A DNA stretch of 64,000 nucleotides, taken from assembly GCA_947184155.2 (NCBI GenBank), contig CAMXCT020001471.1, positions 62,328 through 126,327 of the forward strand. Reading direction: 5' to 3'. This DNA is from Cladocopium goreaui (Eukaryota > Sar > Dinophyceae > Suessiales > Symbiodiniaceae). Made by a program: the position numbers and the translations under genes. Below, piece after piece: positions 42,801 to 51,571 of this stretch. Each line of letters opens with the position of its first letter. Position 1 is the first letter of the stretch. The notes under the pieces are model-generated. The model saw only the letters and a list, made by a program, of their open reading frames with translations, had not been told where the DNA came from and did no database searches.

Positions 42801-42984
42801 ATCAGTATCATGACAACTCAGAACTATGCAACTGTTCCTTATTTATTGTTATTATTTTATCAAGAACGCATACATGACTTTCAAAGTCCAGTTTTGTTGA
42901 ATATGAAGTGCATTGCGCATGTCATGTCCAAGCAAGATCAGTGGACTTTTATATATTTTGTTATTCTTTTTTTGCCACGCTACT

Positions 42985-44450
42985 GAAATTTCTCTTGAAC
43001 TTTCCACGCGTACGTCATGCTACGCTACTGTAAGTTCTCCTGAGGTCTTGAACTTGCCATTCATGCGTCATGCTACGCTACTGTAAGTTCTCTTGAACTT
43101 TCCACTCATGCGTCATGCTACGCTACTGAAAGTTCTCTTGAGCTTTCCATGCGTATGCTACGCTACTGTAAGTACTCTTGAACTTTCCACTCATGCCTCA
43201 TGCTACGCTACTTTAAGTTCTCTTGAACTTTCCACGCATATGTCATGCTACGCTACTGAAAGTTCTCTTGAACTTTCCATGCGTACGTCATGCTACGCTA
43301 CTGTAAGTACTCTTGAACTTTCCACTCATGCCTCATGCTACGCTACTGTAAGTACTCTTGAACTTTCCATTCATGCGTCATGCTACGCTTGTAAGTTCTC
43401 TTGAAGTTTCCACTCATGCGTCATGCTACGCTACTGTAAGTTCTCTTGAGCTTTCCATTCGTGCCTAATGCCACGCTACTGAAAGTTCTCTTGAACTTTC
43501 CACGCCCATGTCATGCTATGCTACTGTAAGTTCTCTTGAACTTTCCACTCATGCGTCATGCTACGCTACTGTAAGTTCTCTTGAGCTTTCCATGCGTATG
43601 CTACGCTACTTTGAGTTCTCTTGAACTTTCCATTTATGCGTCATGCTAGGCTACTATAAGTTCTCTTGAAATTTCCATGCATATGTCATGCTACGCTACT
43701 GTAAGTTCTCTTGACCTTTCCATTTATGTGTCATGCTACGCTACTGTAAGTACTCTTGAACTTTCCATTCATGCGTCATGCTACGCTACTGTAAGTACTC
43801 TTGAACTTTCCATTCATGCGTCATGCTATACTGTAAGTTTTCTGGAACTTTCCACGCATATGTCATGCTACGCTACTGAAAGTTCTCTTGAACTTTCCAT
43901 GCGTACGTCATGCTACGCTACTGTAAGTACTCTTGAACTTTCCACTCATGCCTCATGCTACGCTACTTTAAGTTCTCTTGAACTTTCCACTCATGCGTCA
44001 TGCTAGGCTACTATAAGTTCTCTTGAACTTTCAATGCATATGTCATGCTGCGCTACTGTAAGTTCTCTTGAACTTTCCACGCCCATGTCATGCTATGCTA
44101 CTGTAAGTACTCTTGAGCTTTCCATTCATGTGTCATGCTACGCTACTGTAAGTACTCTTGAAGTCTCCATTCATGCGTCATGCTACGCTACTCTAAGTTT
44201 TCTGGAACTTTCCATGCATACGTCATGCTAGGCTACTGTAAGTTCTCTTGAACTCTCCATGCATACGTCATGCTACGCTACTGTAAGTTCTCTTGAACTT
44301 TCCATTCGTGCGTCATGCTACTCTACTGTAAGATCTCTTGAACTTTCCATGCATGCGTCATGCTACGCTTGTAAGTTCTCTTGAAGTTTCCACTTATGCG
44401 TCATGCTACGCTACTGTAGGTACTCTTGAACATTCCATTCGTGCGTCAAA
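42985..44450 (+). repeat. ~45-bp minisatellite, about 32 copies
   Basis: The unit contains CATGCTACGCTACTGTAAGT, TCTCTTGAACTTTCCA and (C/T)(T/G)CATGCGT. AAGTTC-TCTT-GAACTT can form a 6-bp hairpin, and TACTGTAAGT is splice-donor-like. Shortened copies occur (for example near 43150, 43600 and 43825). The plus strand stays open for over 100 codons in places because 45 is a multiple of three. Confidence 0.95.
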
Positions 44451-45535
44451 AGATGACGCAAAACATGTCACGTCGAATTAGTTTCAGAATCGGCAAAAAA
44501 CGCAAAAATGTTAGTTTCGTCTAGGCGAAATGCCTGTTTTTGTAAAACTGCACCAGAATAAGGGGTTAACGGCCTTACATATCACATCAAACAAATTCCT
44601 ATTTGCACGAGCACATCAAATATGATCCATGACACCCCGTTGATCACAAAAAACCCACGGCCTTCTAGAGGCCGTGCTCCTAGTTAGTAGTTGTAGGTGC
44701 GATACCACCCACGGATATGGTATGGTATAAATATACATATATATATATATGTGTGTGTGTGTGCATGTATGTACATATCTATATGCATGCGACAATATTG
44801 TTATATATATATATATATCGGTACAGTACATTACAACAGAATATCAATGAATATCACATGTTTAAAAAATGCACCATAATACGACATCTGTTTTTACAGG
44901 ATGGCAATTGGATTATGACCCCTAACCCCAAGTGGGAAAACTCTCTAACCCAGGATCATCCCACCCTGCAAATTTGACTGGTTCAGCATTTTCTTAGATG
45001 AAGCAGCTTGAAGGAGGCCCATTGTCAGCACAACAGGTCGCCAAAAGATGAAATGCACATAATTTTCCTGCACTATGTTATGTGAGTGTAGAATAGCGCA
45101 GTGACTACCATATTTTAAATTATATACGCGTGGCTCATATCAAAACATTGTTTGATGGTAGGCAACGCTACTGCGTTTCCTTTCAAAATTACACAAGAAA
45201 TTATATCTCTGATGCGTCCCCCTGGTGGCCCTGAGCCAAATACCTATTCAGCAGTTTTGTGGGTTTTCAGTATCCAGCTTTCAAAAACCCACAAAATCAA
45301 CACACAAAAATAAAGAAACCCAGTAAATGAGCGACACAAAATCTAATCCTTATACATTGATTGCAGGTTTCCTGCTCCCCTGGAAAATAACCAAAAATTC
45401 GACCAGGAAAGAGCAACCAAACAACAATAAAAAACCCTGTGCGTGGATACTGCCTTTGCTCCAATGCCTCCAAAACCCCACGCGGTTTATCACTCTGCCA
45501 GGGAAAATTTTGGCAAAAAGTCATAAATTCAAAAA
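44451..45535. other. Intron interior, no gene seen
   Basis: Unique DNA with TA and TG runs at 44725-44820. GGCCTTCTAGAGGCC (44660-44674) is a short palindrome. Nothing codes convincingly. Confidence 0.5.
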
Positions 45536-45690
45536 ATCAAAAACTTTTCGACTTTTCGAATTTTTCGATTTTTTTGACTTTTCGACTTTTCGACTTTTCG
45601 AATTTTTCGACTTTTCGAGCAGAAATCTCCTGGAATGTGAACTTTTCGACTTTTCGACTTTTCGACTTTTCGCGGTCAAAAAAAGTGATT
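45536..45690 (+). repeat. GACTTTTCGA repeat, 3' end of the intron
   Basis: The same words as 41620-41870, including GCAGAAATCTCCTGGAATGT followed by GAACTTTTCGACTTTTCGAC. It lies about 40 bases before the acceptor. Confidence 0.9.
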
Positions 45691-45728
45691 TTCACGGTGT
45701 GACCGCTACCAGCCAGAAGAGCACACAG

Positions 45729-46808
45729 GATCCGGGCACTCAACGCCTTGCGCTGGCTCAACAACCAAGGGAAGTTGGGGTGGCCCCTGGACCGATTCAC
45801 GGCCCCCGAGCCGAAGGACAAGACCCAGCAGAAGCATCAGCAAGCTATAGTCCTTGAGCCCCCGATGTTGGCCCACTTGGAGGAGAAGATCGAGCGGTTG
45901 CAGCGGGTGAAGGATCCTGCCTGGATGGCGTTGTTGGGGTCGTGGTTGGTAGGTGCAGGATGGCTGAGGTACCGATCAGCGCACCCCGTAAGGTGACGCT
46001 CCACGCCTACTCTTGCCAGGGAAAGCAGGCGCAGAACAGGGAGGGGTTCTACTGGTGTGTGCCGTCCACCTTCACCACAGGCTGTTGAGGGTTGGCTGGA
46101 GAGGTACTCCAGCTTGGCTGAAGGGCAGAAAGCCTCATGCGGCCTGACCTTCGACGCCAATGGAGTGGCATTCAGCCTCAATGATGTGGCGAGGGCCACG
46201 CAGCATTACTTTCAGGGGCTTCGCGACTTGACTTCATATTCGTTTCGCCGTTTGGGCCCGACGCTGGGACACATGCTCCATCTGGAGCCAGAAGAACTCT
46301 CTTGGCGATGGGAGACTGGCAAGATCGCGGTGAGGTGGCAGCAGCGAAGGCGTCGATGCCTTTGCACTACAGCGCAGCGCGCTACACCCAGTCGCTGCGG
46401 ATCAAACATCGGATGCTTCTCCTGGTGAGCGAACTTACAACTTTTGAGGCTTGGGAGATGGTGCCAGAGGAAGTCTTGAAAGCCGCGGATGCCAATAAGG
46501 CAGTGGCAAGAGACCGGCATGTGGTTTGGTCATCTCCAGTGACAGAGGAGGAAGCTCAGACGAGATTCAACCTGTCAGAGGAACTGACCGCCAGTGCGGC
46601 TGCCCGTAGAGCCAAAGGGCCAGCACAGGGCGAAGAAGCTATGCCGGCTCAGCTCAAGAATTTCCTCAAGAATGGAGCGCGCCTCTGTGCCGCCTTCAAC
46701 GTCCATGAGTGTCAGTTGGGCGAGGATGCGTGAGGCAACAAGCATCTTTGTGCGGTGGTTTTGCAGACAGGCCGAGCTTGCGGCGGTCGACATCCGGCAT
46801 CAACATGT
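45729..46808 (+). pseudogene. Tyrosine-recombinase-like pseudogene, 3' part
   Basis: From the acceptor the sense reads IRALNALRWLNNQGKLGWPL, then EEKIERLQRVKDPAWMALLG; this frame stops at 45996. It resumes in another frame with SCGLTFDANGVAFSLNDVAR and LTSYSFRRLGPTLGHMLHLE, where YSFRR probably carries the box-II Arg. A shift near 46295 leads to GDWQDRGEVAAAKASMPLHY then SAARYTQSLRIKHRML, with the candidate nucleophile Tyr. After a stop at 46734, the end HLCAVVLQTGRACGGRHPAS completes a Cys/His-rich tail with LCAAFNVHECQ. The 6.97-kb transposon starts directly after this tail. Family assignment is pattern-based. Confidence 0.65.
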
Positions 46809-46845
46809 CCCTGAGCATCGGATATTGATTACAATCAAGAAACTT
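46809..46845 (+). repeat. Left terminal inverted repeat
   Basis: It begins CCCTGAGCATCGGATATTGA and continues TTACAATCAAGAAACTT. Paired with 53746-53782. Confidence 0.9.
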
Positions 46846-47038
46846 CCTATTTTTCTAATTGATTTTGATTCAATTGATTTTTTTAGTTTTGAATCAATTG
46901 ATTTTTGTATTGATTTTTTTTTTGATTTGGGATATTGATTTTGGGGGTTGAAACTTTTGATCCTTTTTTTTGGTGGCTGCCAGCTGTTTTGGCTCTCAGC
47001 TGTTGGAAAAAAGATTTAGAAAAAATAGGTAACTCCTG
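46846..47038. other. Left subterminal region
   Basis: T-rich, with repeated (A)ATTGATTTT words and short inverted repeats (GATTCAATTGATT, GAATCAATTGATT). A similar region lies at 53580-53745, a plausible place for transposase binding. Confidence 0.5.
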
Positions 47039-47105
47039 CCTTGAAAAAGGCTTGTGCCTTGAAAAAGGAGACTGCCTTGAAAAAGGAGAGTGCCTTGAAG
47101 AAGGC

Positions 47106-48129
47106 ATGGCTGGCAAAGGGGGTGCCAGACATTTCAGCAAACCTCTGATAGACCAGGGGTTGCTGTACCAAGTCTTTGCTGAACACAAGGACTTGGTATT
47201 TAATTTGAAAGGGTATGAATTGTTGTCGAGAAATTCTGCCCACAACCCCTTAGCCATGCATCAAGTTTTGCCCCTCATTGATGCTTTGGTAGACTTGGAA
47301 AGTTCAGCTGAAATTCATGCCCAGACAATGAGATCAGCTTTGCTGCATCTCATTACTAGGGAGCCTGAGCTGAATACCAGCGACTACAATGGTAGTGTCT
47401 TTGTAAATCTGAGAGCTGACAGGATTTCAGTGGTACTGCACCATGTCAGAAGGCTGGCAAGGGCAAAGACAATGCCCAGCAGTGTCATTGGTAGCCTGAC
47501 AGCTACTCAATTTAAAGAGCTCAACAAGACCTTGAAAAAGGTGGTGTTGAGAGATGTGCCCCAGGAAGATGCCTTGAAAAAGGATGAGGGCCAGAAAGCT
47601 GGAAGCAGTAAAGACACCTTGAAAAAGGTGCCCCAGGGAAATGCCTTGAAAAAGGATGATGGCCAGAAAGCTGGAAGCAAAGAGACCTTGAAAAAAGTAA
47701 GCACAGAGAAAAAGAACACATCCTTGAAAAAGGTAAAGAAGGAAATTTTGAAGAAAAAAGAGAGAACCTTGAAAAAGGGCGACAGCCCCTTGAAAAAGGA
47801 AGCTGTAGAAAATGCCATAGTGCCAAAGGGAAGGTCATTAAAGGCCAGAGTGAGTGATGTCTCCCTGGACTCTGATGGCTTCCCCAAGGTTTTGGCCAGC
47901 CCACAGAAAGGGGCAAGCCCACCAAGGTTGTGGAAGAAAAAGAGGGGCAACTTTCAGCCACAAGCTTCTGCAGAAGTGCATGGTGGTTTGAAAGATGCCA
48001 TGGGTGTCTTGAAAAAGCCATCTGCCAAACAGGCCTCCTTGAAAAAGGAAAAGTCTAAAAAACCAGCCTTGAAAAAGGTTGCTAAGAATGAAGCCTTGAA
48101 AAAGGTTGAAGCCACAGAGAGAAAGCCTT
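47106..48129 (+). CDS. Transposon ORF1, Lys-rich, C-terminus lost in gap
   Basis: The frame starts at the first ATG after four hairpin words (MAGKGGARHFSKPLIDQG). It is open for 341 codons to the assembly gap at 48130. The frame is also open upstream to 46935, but without an ATG. Residues 1-140 look globular (LLYQVFAEHKDLVFNLKGYE, then DYNGSVFVNLRADRISVVLH). From about residue 145 the protein is a Lys-rich, low-complexity tail built around LKK from hairpin words (TLKKV, ALKKD, SLKKE). No family is named. It could be a nucleic-acid-binding accessory protein of the transposon. The end is unknown. Confidence 0.6.
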
Positions 48130-48229
48130 NNNNNNNNNNNNNNNNNNNNNNNNNNNNNNNNNNNNNNNNNNNNNNNNNNNNNNNNNNNNNNNNNNNNNNN
48201 NNNNNNNNNNNNNNNNNNNNNNNNNNNNN
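48130..48229. other. Assembly gap (100 N)
   Basis: Exactly 100 N inside ORF1; true length is unknown. Confidence 1.
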
Positions 48230-48545
48230 ATTAATACAGTAAATATAATGTAAGTATTTAAATTTATTTATTTAGATTTTTGAAACTATATTTATTTATA
48301 TTTTTTGAATATATATTTTTAAAAAACTATATAATTATATATAGTTTCAAATATTTTTCTTAAAGTATTTAGTTATATTTTTTGAATATATTAAAGAACA
48401 AATATATAAAGAAAATTATTTAATAATTAAGAACTATAATAAGGGTTTAGGGTTTTAGGGTTCAGGGATAAGAATACCTTTTAAAGTAAACATACATGTA
48501 TATATCTATATTTGTTTTAAAAAAAACTATCTTTCAATAAAAAAA
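48230..48545. other. AT-rich segment between ORF1 and ORF2
   Basis: A/T-rich with ATATATTT words. A telomere-like phrase GGGTTTAGGGTTTTAGGGTT occurs at 48443-48462, only about three units. No gene. Confidence 0.5.
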
Positions 48546-49065
48546 ATTGAACTCCACAGTTGAAGTTTTTTTTTTTGAAAGGGCCTACCTTCACTGAACT
48601 CTCCAGTTCAAATTTCTGTGTTGGAAGGACCCAAATTCACTCAACCCCCCAGTTTTTTTTGAAAGGACCCAACTTCACTTCACTGAACTCCCCAGTTGAA
48701 GTTTTTTTTTGGAAGGACTTCACTTCACTGAACTCCCCAGTTCAAAATTTCATTTGGAAGTACTTCACTTCACTGAACTCCCCAGTTGAAGTTTTTTTGG
48801 AAGTACTTCACTTCACTGAACTCCCCAGTTGAAGTTTTTTTGGAATGATTTCACTTCACTGAACTCCCCAGTTGAAGTTTTTTTGGAATGATTTCACTTT
48901 ACTGAACTCCCCAGTTGAAGTTTTTTTGGAATGATTTCACTCAACTGAACTCCCCAGTTTAAAGTTTTATTTGGAAGGGCTCCACTCCACTAAACTCCCC
49001 AGCTCCATTTTTTTGGAAGGACTTCACTCCACTGAACTCTCCAGTTCAAGTTTTGTTTAGACAGT
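48546..49065 (+). repeat. ~40-bp repeat built on ACTGAACTCCCCAGTT
   Basis: About 12 copies of a 35-60-base unit: CTTCACTGAACTCCCCAGTT followed by GAAG and a T run, then TGGAAG. AACT-CCCC-AGTT, or TGAACT-CCCC-AGTTCA in the best copies, is a hairpin with a C-rich loop. Spacing varies. Confidence 0.85.
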
Positions 49066-49210
49066 TTCAAGACCAATGGCCTTTCAGATTGATAGTTTTT
49101 ATTTTTTGAGAACACAGTTCAAAAATTCAAACTCTGTCTTCTCCCTTTATGAATGAACTTCTCTTGGATGAATTATTTTATTTAAACATTTTTTTATTTA
49201 AAAAAAAAAA

Positions 49211-49333
49211 CGCAAAAAATGAAAAGTGATGAAAAGTGATGAAAAGTGATGAAAAGTGATGAAATCATCACTTTTCATCACTTTTCACTTTTCATCACTT
49301 TTCATCACTTTTCATCACTTTTCATTTTTTGTG
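49211..49333. repeat. Long palindrome of ATGAAAAGTG units
   Basis: Four direct GAAAAGTGAT units are followed, after the centre GATGAAATCATC, by about five inverted ATCACTTTTC units. The outer arms CAAAAAATGAAAAGTG and CACTTTTCATTTTTTG also pair. Arms of about 50-60 bases could extrude a cruciform. One inverted unit is shortened. Confidence 0.9.
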
Positions 49334-50059
49334 ATTTTTGGATTCCAAATAGTTTTGGTTGTCAAAAAAATGAAATTTGAATGATTTCTTTGGTAATAAA
49401 AATATTCCCTAAAACATTTTTCTTGATAATAAACATAAAAGTTTTTGGAAATAAATTGTTTTGAAATATATATATATATAAATATTTTTAAAAAACCATG
49501 AAACAAATTCACAAAAACACAAATATATATATAAGAATTATAAAACATATTTTGTGAAAATATATGATATTGTTTTTTTATTGTTTTGTTTTGTAAATAA
49601 ATTGAAAAATAAAATATACAATTATACAATTATTATTGAAAAATATTATATATTAGAGGTATTAAACAATGTGAAAATTTAGAATATGGTTTACTTATTG
49701 TTTTGGTTTGTAAATTAATTGAAAAATAAAATAAAAAAAATATATATTCAATCAAACATGAATATGCCCTCTGAAAATTATTATTTTAATGTATATATAT
49801 TTTTTTGATTTTCAAAATATTTTTTAATTAAAAAATTTGGCATGAATATGTAAAATGTATTTGGGAACAAAATATGAAAACACCGACACAAATCTATGAA
49901 ATAGATATAACATAAAAATGAAACATTAAAACAAAATGAAATCTTAAATGATTATAAAAACATAGATTATATAAATTGTTCCACAAAACCGATATACATG
50001 TCTGCCTCTGTAGCTGTTTTGGATTTGTCAGTTGTAGTTTCAGTAGCAAACCTTATAGG
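49334..50059. other. AT-rich segment upstream of ORF2
   Basis: A/T-rich with no coding frame. It ends with a CCTTATAG/GATGAAG junction, a possible acceptor just before the ORF2 ATG. Confidence 0.45.
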
Positions 50060-51202
50060 ATGAAGAGGCCAGCTATGGCAATGAAAGCCTTGAAAAAGGT
50101 CAAGCAGAAAGGATCCTTGAAAAAGGACCAGGAAGGATCCTTGAAAAAGGACCAGACACTGAATAAGGGCAACTTGAAAAAGTTGGGGGAGCTCAGCCTG
50201 AAGGATAAAATCCTGAAGGCAGCTGAAGAGCACCCAGATAATGAGGAGACCCAAGCCCTGGTGCTTCAGGAATCCATGTCACCTGTTGACAAAAGCAATG
50301 CATGGAACCAGCACCAAGTCCACTTGAAAAAGAAGGGCAATGAATCCTTGAAAAAGGAGTTCGATGAGATGGACAAGAAGGGCAAGGGGCTGAGCACTGC
50401 TTTGTTCTTGCTGAAGAAGAACAAAAGCTTGTTTGCCAGTGTCTCCAAGGGTGTCAGCCAGGAAGTCTCCTTGAAAAAGAGAGAGAAATGGCTGACCCAG
50501 AAGGAAGTGGATGCCAAGTGGACTGATCAGGAACTTGAAGTCCACTTGGCATCAGGTCGGCTGATCTACAGAGAAGCTGGCCACAATGTCTGGGAATACC
50601 AGGACACCCAGGACATTGAGAAGACTGTTGCAGGTAAGAGGTCCCTGCAATACCAGTTTGGGCAGGAGTATGAGCTGGAGGAAGGGGATGAGGCAGAGTG
50701 GTGCAAAATGTTGGAAAAGGATTTGCACAGCATTTTGCTGGGAGGCCTTGAAAAAGGCAAAGGCTCTGCCAAGGGCTCTGGCCTTGAGAAAGGCAAAGGC
50801 AAAGGTAAAGCCAGGGCCAAGCCCAAGCCCCAGCCCCTTGAGGATGCTGATGAGGAGTCTATGGACCTGGCAACTGCCTTGAAAAAGGCAAAGAAGACCA
50901 GGGACATGCTCACCAGCACCTCCAGCAACTTTGAGGAAGCCTTGAAAAAGGTGGAAAAGAGCCCTTACCTGAGCAAGCAATCCTTCAAGGACAAGCAAGG
51001 TGTTCTGGATGGCCTCCATGAAATGGTGAAGAAAACCAAAAAACTCCTCGGGAGGGGAGGGAAGGACAAAGTGGAGGTTCTGAAGGAGCACATCCTGGAG
51101 GCATGTGCTTGCATGAAGGATGCCAAGGAGGAAGCCAAAGAGCTTGTACAGATTAGCTTTAAAGCTGTGAGCAAGGCTGCTTCCTCCAAGGCCAAGAAAT
51201 GA
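50060..51202 (+). CDS. Transposon ORF2, Lys-rich protein of a dinoflagellate family
   Basis: The ATG at 50060 (MKRPAMAMKALKKVKQKG) is chosen because the frame upstream lacks protein character; 380 residues end at TGA. After a Lys-rich start comes LSLKDKILKAAEEHPDN, then SNAWNQHQVHLKKKGNE, FDEMDKKGKGLSTALFLLKK, then WLTQKEVDAKWTDQELEVHL with SGRLIYREAGHNVWEYQDTQ. I recognise this block order from proteins common in Symbiodiniaceae genomes, usually unnamed. The C-terminal third is Lys/Glu-rich, with coiled-coil character (KVEVLKEHILEACACMKDAK). Hairpin words supply the LKK and LEKG strings. It is co-oriented with ORF3 370 bases downstream; a DNA- or RNA-binding partner of the transposase is plausible. 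Confidence 0.65.
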   Translation: MKRPAMAMKALKKVKQKGSLKKDQEGSLKKDQTLNKGNLKKLGELSLKDKILKAAEEHPDNEETQALVLQESMSPVDKSNAWNQHQVHLKKKGNESLKKEFDEMDKKGKGLSTALFLLKKNKSLFASVSKGVSQEVSLKKREKWLTQKEVDAKWTDQELEVHLASGRLIYREAGHNVWEYQDTQDIEKTVAGKRSLQYQFGQEYELEEGDEAEWCKMLEKDLHSILLGGLEKGKGSAKGSGLEKGKGKGKARAKPKPQPLEDADEESMDLATALKKAKKTRDMLTSTSSNFEEALKKVEKSPYLSKQSFKDKQGVLDGLHEMVKKTKKLLGRGGKDKVEVLKEHILEACACMKDAKEEAKELVQISFKAVSKAASSKAKK

Positions 51203-51571
51203 TCCTTGAAAAAGGATCTAAGTCCTGGGACACCTTGAAAAAGGTATCTACATCCTTGAAAAAGGTTAATTCAGCCTGTAGAATAGCTGTGCTTTTGAAG
51301 CTTGTGGAAAAGCTGGTTTTTGAAAGGCAGTGAAAATCTGTCGATCATGAATCTACCGTATGAGGCAAAGACAACAGTTGGAAGCTGCCCTGCATGAGTG
51401 GGGTTTAAGGCCACAGGGAAGCATTGCATGTCAGTGGTAGCTTTGTTTTGGCTCAAACAGTAGAGAAAAAAATAGGAAATTTTGTTTTTCACCCCTGCAC
51501 CTTGAAAAAGGTTTGTCATACACCCCTTGAAAAAGGAGCTTTGACACACCCCTTGAAAAAGGAGGTTTGCA
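51203..51571 (+). other. Spacer with six hairpin words before ORF3
   Basis: Three words follow the ORF2 stop at once (51204, 51233, 51254), and three lie just before the ORF3 ATG (51500, 51525, 51551; spacing 25-26 bases). The remainder is unique. Words here are non-coding, which shows that they are kept independently of protein. Confidence 0.75.

Larger units (their letters stand above)
41589..45728 (+). other. 4140-nt repeat-filled intron, phase 2
   Basis: The exon ends TCT CGC CG, followed by GTAATCGC. The intron ends GAAGAGCACACAG and the next exon starts GATCCGGGCACT. The join gives S-R-R-I-R-A-L-N-A-L-R-W, exactly in frame with the downstream ORF. Its content is a TTTTCGA repeat at each end, an AT-rich block, a 45-bp minisatellite and TA runs. 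Confidence 0.65.

Noticed and set aside
42985-44450. CRISPR-like regular repeats
   Set aside because: Units are contiguous 45-bp repeats with no unique spacers and lie in a eukaryotic-type intron.
48443-48462. TTTAGGG-like phrase as a telomere or interstitial telomeric repeat
   Set aside because: Only about three imperfect units inside AT-rich transposon DNA; too short to support.
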